10,251 nucleotides of DNA from Lachnoclostridium sp. (GTDB taxonomy: Bacteria; Bacillota_A; Clostridia; Lachnospirales; Lachnospiraceae). The notes beneath the pieces are model-generated. The model was not told where the DNA came from. It ran no database searches and saw only the letters and a program-made list of their open reading frames with translations. Positions 6,775 to 10,251 of this stretch are shown piece after piece. Within the stretch, counting starts at the first letter, position 1; every line of letters begins with the position of its first letter. Location: contig SVDR01000073.1 of the NCBI GenBank assembly GCA_015057755.1, positions 1 to 10,251 on the forward strand, given 5' to 3'. The translations under genes and the position numbers were made by a program.

Positions 6775-7887
6775 ATGGAAAACTTAAAACCTAAAGTACG
6801 TGACTATGGTAATATCTATCGTTTTATTCATAAAGAAAAGCAATGTTCCAGACAGCAGATTTCCGACCACCTGGAACTCAGCCTTCCTACCGTCACCCAG
6901 AGTTTAAATCTGTTGAAGGAAGATAACCTAATCTATATATCCGGAACATGCAAATCTTCCGGCGGCCGAAAGGCAAATATGTTCAGCTGCGTACCAAATG
7001 CACGATATGCTGTGGGCATTGACATTACGAGGAACCATTTATCAATGGTTCTGATCGATCTGAATCTGGAGATCATAGCCAAAAAAAGAATGCGTCTTGC
7101 TTTCGAAGATACTACAGGGTACTATGAGAATCTCTGCAATGAATTAGAATTGTTTTTAGACACGCAAAATCTTGACCGAAAGAAACTGCTGGGCGTCGGG
7201 ATCTCTCTTCCGGTTATCATTGAATCAGATAATATGACAATCTCTTATGCGTCAGTCATCCATATTTCCGGCAATGTATACCAGCATCTTAAATCAAGAA
7301 TGAAGTATCCTTTCCTCTTTTTTAATGATGCAAGTTCAGCCGGAATTGCTGAAAGTTCCTTTTACCATACCGATCTTCCGTCCGTATACCTGTTTCTCAG
7401 CGGAAGTGTCGGCGGTGCTTTCCTGAATTCCGGAAAACTCTTTCCGGGAAGAAACAACCGCGCCTCCGAGTTCGGTCATATGTGCATCGTTCCCAACGGA
7501 CGTCAGTGTTACTGCGGGCGATACGGCTGTCTGGATGCATACTGTTCATCAAAAGAATTTACAGCTTTCACCAACGGAAATCTGGAACAGTTTTTTGTGG
7601 AACTGAATGCCGGCAACAAAGGATATCGGCGAGTATTTAACGAATATATCAAGCATCTGGCACTGGCGATCAACAACCTCCGCATGTGCTATGATTGCGA
7701 CATCATTCTCGGCGGTACGATCGGTGTATACTTAAATGAATATTTAAAAGAAATCCGTCAAACAGCATTGGCATTAAATCCATTTGAAACAAACGGAAAC
7801 TACATCCAAAGCTGCCATTACCAGACAGAAGCTGCCGCCGTAGGTGCTGCGATCCATTATGTGAATGAGTTTATTCAGAACATGTAA
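6775..7887 (+). CDS. ROK-family transcriptional regulator (XylR/NagC/Mlc type)
   Basis: Likely repressor of the divergent transporter and dehydrogenase operon, 370 residues. Residues about 11-58 form a winged helix-turn-helix (CSRQQISDHLELSLPTVTQS at 24-43), followed by SSGGRKANMF, the usual junction to the sugar-binding ROK domain. The ROK part has VGISLP (141-146), FFNDASSAG (182-190, Asn184-Asp185 in the sugar-contact position), EFGH (232-235), and the zinc site formed by His235, Cys245, Cys247 and Cys252. The kinase nucleotide loop near residue 82 is degenerate (GIDITRNH rather than D.GGT), so it should bind but not phosphorylate ligand. Position 254 is Asp where ROK sugar kinases usually have Glu, which may tune ligand choice. 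The gene has its own promoter and terminator and is divergent from its presumed target. The effector is unknown; xylulose, xylose or a pentitol are candidates. Confidence 0.88.
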   Translation: MENLKPKVRDYGNIYRFIHKEKQCSRQQISDHLELSLPTVTQSLNLLKEDNLIYISGTCKSSGGRKANMFSCVPNARYAVGIDITRNHLSMVLIDLNLEIIAKKRMRLAFEDTTGYYENLCNELELFLDTQNLDRKKLLGVGISLPVIIESDNMTISYASVIHISGNVYQHLKSRMKYPFLFFNDASSAGIAESSFYHTDLPSVYLFLSGSVGGAFLNSGKLFPGRNNRASEFGHMCIVPNGRQCYCGRYGCLDAYCSSKEFTAFTNGNLEQFFVELNAGNKGYRRVFNEYIKHLALAINNLRMCYDCDIILGGTIGVYLNEYLKEIRQTALALNPFETNGNYIQSCHYQTEAAAVGAAIHYVNEFIQNM

Positions 7888-7904
7888 CCGTTTATGTTAA
7901 ATGC

Positions 7905-7951
7905 AAAAGAGGCTACGCTCTGCACAATCCGTGTAAAGCATAGCCTCTTTT
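7905..7951. terminator. Bidirectional terminator between convergent genes
   Basis: Arms 7905-7919 and 7937-7951 are complementary over 15 bases with one imperfect pair. Both arms carry AAAA/TTTT ends, so either strand has a U run after the stem. The 17-base loop contains an inner CAC/GTG pairing. It lies between the ROK gene stop (7887) and the HD gene stop (7959). Confidence 0.85.
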
Positions 7952-7958
7952 CCTGATT

Positions 7959-8522
7959 CTATTTTCCGTTTTCTATTTTCTTTTTCGTATCCTCGCGAAT
8001 TTCTTCCCTGAGCGCTTTCAGATACTCAGAAAATGCCACCTTATCGTCTGCATAAGTCATGTTCAGATCATATTCCTTCGGAATCCAGGTGGAAAGATCG
8101 GAAATATTGTGCTGGATCACCGCCTCAAGACCATCCATCGCTTTATAGATCTTCGCCTCCAGCGTCTTACGCTCCGCCATTTCCTGATAGAGTTCCTGCA
8201 TCTCTTCTGCATACGGAGCCGGCAAAGACTTCACCCAGTACATTAAAAGTTCCTCTTCTTTCACTTCATCTGCATTCGTTTTATCAAAGGACGGAATGTC
8301 TCCTGTAAAAGCCTCGCCCAGATCATGGATCAGGCACATGCAGATCACCTTGTACATATCCGCCTCCGGGAACTGATCACGCACAAAGAATGCCATCAGT
8401 GTCATCATCCAGCTGTGCTCCGCTACGCTTTCATGTCTTCCATTTTTTGTATAGCAATGGCGGGTCGCATCTTTCAGGCGCTCCGCGATATCTAAAATTT
8501 CCAATAATTTTCTCGGTTCCAT
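7959..8522 (-). CDS. HD-domain phosphohydrolase, YfbR/HDDC2-like 5'-deoxynucleotidase
   Basis: Cytoplasmic metal-dependent hydrolase of the HD superfamily, 187 residues from ATG 8522. Family members dephosphorylate deoxyribonucleoside 5'-monophosphates. The full metal and catalytic set is visible: Arg29 and His36 (in GRHESVAEHSW), His66-Asp67 (LIHDLGEAFTGDIP), Glu70, Asp75 and a distal Asp130 (YKAMDGLEA). The order and spacing match E. coli YfbR (Arg18, His33, His68-Asp69, Glu72, Asp77, Asp137). Start choice: an in-frame ATG at 8543 would translate the AGGAGG ribosome site as Arg-Arg-Arg, so ATG 8522 is used. It has its own extended -10 promoter and shares a terminator with the ROK gene. No functional tie to its neighbours is evident; substrate range is inferred from the family only. 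Confidence 0.82.
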   Translation of the reverse strand: MEPRKLLEILDIAERLKDATRHCYTKNGRHESVAEHSWMMTLMAFFVRDQFPEADMYKVICMCLIHDLGEAFTGDIPSFDKTNADEVKEEELLMYWVKSLPAPYAEEMQELYQEMAERKTLEAKIYKAMDGLEAVIQHNISDLSTWIPKEYDLNMTYADDKVAFSEYLKALREEIREDTKKKIENGK

Positions 8523-8528
8523 TCCTCT

Positions 8529-8534
8529 CCTCCT
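8529..8534 (-). promoter_or_regulatory. Ribosome binding site deciding the HD gene start
   Basis: AGGAGG on the minus strand lies six bases before ATG 8522, which excludes the longer reading that begins at 8543. Confidence 0.85.
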
Positions 8535-8551
8535 ATGATGCATTATTTATG

Positions 8552-8560
8552 ATTATACCA
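8552..8560 (-). promoter_or_regulatory. Extended -10 promoter of the HD gene
   Basis: The minus strand reads TGGTATAAT, a TGn-extended perfect -10. No good -35 is visible at 17 bases, consistent with extended -10 promoters. The predicted transcript start is near 8545, about 23 bases before ATG 8522. Confidence 0.6.
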
Positions 8561-8582
8561 AAAATTCTACTGCAAGAAAAGT

Positions 8583-8604
8583 CCCCGGTTATTTCTAACC
8601 GGGG
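8583..8604 (-). terminator. Ferritin gene terminator
   Basis: CCCCGGTTA (8583-8591) and TAACCGGGG (8596-8604) form a perfect nine-pair, GC-rich stem with a four-base loop. On the minus strand ACTTTTCTT follows. It lies 20 bases after the ferritin stop and immediately upstream of the HD gene promoter. Confidence 0.88.
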
Positions 8605-8624
8605 AGAAACTCAATTTTTCATAT

Positions 8625-9137
8625 TTATAAAACTAACGTCGGAGCCGTATAAACCCTCGCTGCCAATTCCTGATTTAACATGTACAAGCTCTTCGGGTCG
8701 GAACCGAATAATTCCATCTTTGTGATCAGGTTGTTTGCATTGGTCTCTTCCTCTCCCTGCTCCTTTACGAACCAGTCAAGGAACTGCATGGTGCGGAAAT
8801 CCTTCACTTCATATGCCGCTGCGTAAATCTCATTGATAAGAGCTGTCACATATTCTTCATGTTCCAGACCTGCCTTTAAAACATCCAGATGACTTTCAAA
8901 TACAAGATCCGGCTTTGCAATCGCCTCAAGTGTTACCGTCTGGCTTTCATTCTGTAAATAGGTGTAGAAGAGCATCGCATGATCTCGTTCTTCCTGTGCC
9001 TGAATCTTATACCAGTTGGCAAAGCCGTCCAATCCGGCTCTTTCAAAGTAGTTGGAGAAATCAAGATACAGGTAAGCAGAGAAAAATTCTTTATTGATCT
9101 GCTGATTTAACAATTCGCGTACGTTCGCATTCATCAT
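8625..9137 (-). CDS. ftnA: Bacterial non-heme ferritin
   Basis: Iron-storage protein of 170 residues that would assemble into a 24-subunit shell, oxidise Fe(II) and store the ferric mineral. The diiron ferroxidase ligands are all present and align without gaps to E. coli FtnA numbering: Glu17, Glu50, His53, Glu94 and Gln127. The third-site residues Glu49, Glu126, Glu129 and Glu130 are also present. The four-helix pattern, with the long loop around 63-80 and a short fifth helix (about 146-162), fits ferritin rather than Dps; the heme-ligand Met of bacterioferritin is not evident. GGAGGT lies about eight bases before the first ATG (9137); a second ATG follows directly. The gene has its own terminator at 8583-8604. 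It lies downstream of feoB but is separated from it by a terminator. Confidence 0.94.
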   Translation of the reverse strand: MMNANVRELLNQQINKEFFSAYLYLDFSNYFERAGLDGFANWYKIQAQEERDHAMLFYTYLQNESQTVTLEAIAKPDLVFESHLDVLKAGLEHEEYVTALINEIYAAAYEVKDFRTMQFLDWFVKEQGEEETNANNLITKMELFGSDPKSLYMLNQELAARVYTAPTLVL

Positions 9138-9173
9138 ATGTATTAACCTCCTGTTTTATTGAAATCAAGTTTT

Positions 9174-9222
9174 ATATTGATCCATATCACTTTCTATGAG
9201 TATACTATGCCACATTTTGCCA
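9174..9222. promoter_or_regulatory. Ferritin upstream region with candidate operator
   Basis: Within the 163-base gap before ferritin, the minus strand has a -10-like TATACT (9204-9199) without a properly spaced -35; TTGGCA at 9223-9218 is only 13 bases away. A 14-base palindrome with one mismatched pair, ATATTGATCCATAT (9174-9187), lies just downstream of it. A direct repeat TGCCA with ten-base period (9208-9212, 9218-9222) lies just upstream. A metal-responsive regulator site is possible but unproven. Confidence 0.35.
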
Positions 9223-9251
9223 ATTTTATCCGTGACTTACTCACAAAACGC

Positions 9252-9275
9252 CCGGTTCTCATTCCTGAAAACCGG
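9252..9275 (-). terminator. feoB terminator
   Basis: On the minus strand CCGGTTTTC and GAGAACCGG form a nine-pair stem (one U-G) with the six-base loop AGGAAT, followed by GCGTTTTGTG. It begins 25 bases after the feoB stop and separates feoB from ferritin. Confidence 0.75.
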
Positions 9276-9300
9276 ACGTGTTTGCTTTCATCATTATATT

Positions 9301-10251
9301 TTACATCATCAAATATGTTACAAATGCTGCTGCCCAGGCGATCGCACACTGCCATAAGACCACACCGACTGCCCATCTGGAACCCAGTTCACGGCGGATC
9401 GCCGCAATTGCAGCCACGCATGGTGTATACAAAAGACTGAATACAAGCAGGGATGCTGCTGCCGCAGGTGTCATCATTGTTGCCACACTGCCGCCAAACA
9501 GAACTTCCAATGTGGATACAACACTTTCTTTCGCCATAAATCCACTGATCAGTGCGACGCAGATTCTCCAGTCGCCAAGACCGATCGGCGCCAGAACCGG
9601 TGCCAGAAGACCGGATACCATTGCCAGAATACTTTCTTCCGAAGACGCCACCATATTCATATGAAGGTCAAAGCTCTGTAAGAACCAGATCACGATCGTT
9701 GCAAGCAGAATCACGGAGAATGCTCTCTGCAGGAAATCTTTTGCTTTTTCCCAAAGAAGCTGTGTCACATTTCTTGCACTTGGCAGGCGGTAATTCGGAA
9801 GTTCCATCACAAACGGAACAGCCTCACCGCGGAATAAAATGCCTTTATATAAAAATGCGATGATAATTCCAACGATAATTCCCAGCACATACAGTCCGGA
9901 CATGATCAGTCCGCCATTCTCCGGGAAGAATGCATCCACAAAGAACGCATAGATCGGAAGTTTCGCGGTACAGCTCATAAACGGAGTCAGAAGGATCGTC
10001 ATCTTACGGTCACGTTCACTCGGAAGTGTTCTTGTGGACATAACTGCCGGTACCGTACAACCGAAACCAATCAGCATCGGTACAATGCTTCGTCCGGAAA
10101 GACCGATCTTACGAAGAAGCTTGTCCATCACAAACGCCACTCTGGCAATATAACCGCTGTCCTCTAACATGGAAAGGAAGAAGAACAAGGTTACGATGAT
10201 CGGAAGGAAGCTGATCACACTGCCGACACCTGCGAAGATACCGTCCACGAC
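9301..10251 (-). CDS. feoB: Ferrous iron transport protein B, C-terminal part
   Basis: Polytopic membrane permease for Fe(II); the visible 316 residues are the C-terminal membrane half. The gene runs off the right edge, so the N-terminal GTPase (G) domain is not seen. An in-frame GTG at 10248 is internal, because the family's VDGI..GVGSV..FLP block is already under way at the window edge. Diagnostic sequences are the gate motif IGFGCTVPAVMSTRT with its conserved Cys and Pro, the second conserved segment PFMSCTAKLPIYAFF, the NYRLPS segment, and the second gate region ISGFMAKESVVSTLEVLFG. Several hydrophobic helices follow, ending in AAFVTYLMM. The C-terminus looks complete, with no cysteine-rich tail. 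It is probably preceded by feoA outside the window and is usually repressed by iron through Fur or DtxR-type regulators; that cannot be seen here. Confidence 0.93.
   Translation of the reverse strand, partial: VVDGIFAGVGSVISFLPIIVTLFFFLSMLEDSGYIARVAFVMDKLLRKIGLSGRSIVPMLIGFGCTVPAVMSTRTLPSERDRKMTILLTPFMSCTAKLPIYAFFVDAFFPENGGLIMSGLYVLGIIVGIIIAFLYKGILFRGEAVPFVMELPNYRLPSARNVTQLLWEKAKDFLQRAFSVILLATIVIWFLQSFDLHMNMVASSEESILAMVSGLLAPVLAPIGLGDWRICVALISGFMAKESVVSTLEVLFGGSVATMMTPAAAASLLVFSLLYTPCVAAIAAIRRELGSRWAVGVVLWQCAIAWAAAFVTYLMM

Noticed and set aside
1..10251. Mobile element, CRISPR array, defence or phage genes
   Set aside because: No transposase or integrase motif, no periodic repeats and no terminal inverted repeats were seen. 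All sizeable coding regions are accounted for by metabolic, regulatory and iron genes.

Overview
The window looks like chromosomal DNA of a low-to-mid GC anaerobic Firmicute, most likely a Lachnospiraceae-type gut bacterium. The reasons are strong AGGAGG-type ribosome binding sites, sigma-A-like promoters, and protein styles typical of that group (RbsB/RbsC/RbsA-like importer, ROK regulator, FeoB, non-heme ferritin). The taxonomic call is inference from protein character; no marker gene is present.

Left edge (1-152): the last 33 codons of a plus-strand gene, possibly a Nudix hydrolase. It ends at a strong hairpin that also terminates the large minus-strand operon.

Main block (160-6446, minus strand, read right to left): a five-gene catabolic operon. 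It encodes an ABC ATPase with two nucleotide-binding domains, a permease, a lipoprotein substrate-binding protein, a zinc-dependent polyol dehydrogenase and a xylulokinase. The simplest reading is uptake of a pentitol (xylitol or D-arabitol), oxidation to D-xylulose, and phosphorylation to D-xylulose 5-phosphate for the pentose phosphate or phosphoketolase route. A hairpin sits between the binding-protein gene and the dehydrogenase gene and may lower or stabilise expression of the two parts differently.

Control region (6447-6774): a 328-base divergent intergenic region. It carries a promoter for the operon, a near-consensus promoter for the regulator, a tandem 8-base repeat and an interrupted palindrome. 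The plus-strand gene at 6775-7887 encodes a ROK-family repressor (XylR/NagC/Mlc type) that probably controls the operon. A hairpin follows it, shared with the convergent gene.

Right part (7959-10251, all minus strand): an HD-domain phosphohydrolase of the YfbR/HDDC2 5'-deoxynucleotidase type, a bacterial non-heme ferritin with a complete ferroxidase centre, and the C-terminal 316 residues of the ferrous iron transporter FeoB, which runs off the right edge. Each unit has its own terminator. Ferritin and FeoB form an iron uptake and storage neighbourhood but are probably separate transcripts.

I saw no transposase, phage gene, CRISPR array, tRNA, rRNA or defence system. The window is well explained by ordinary metabolic and iron genes; the points worth a second look are regulatory and substrate-specificity questions.
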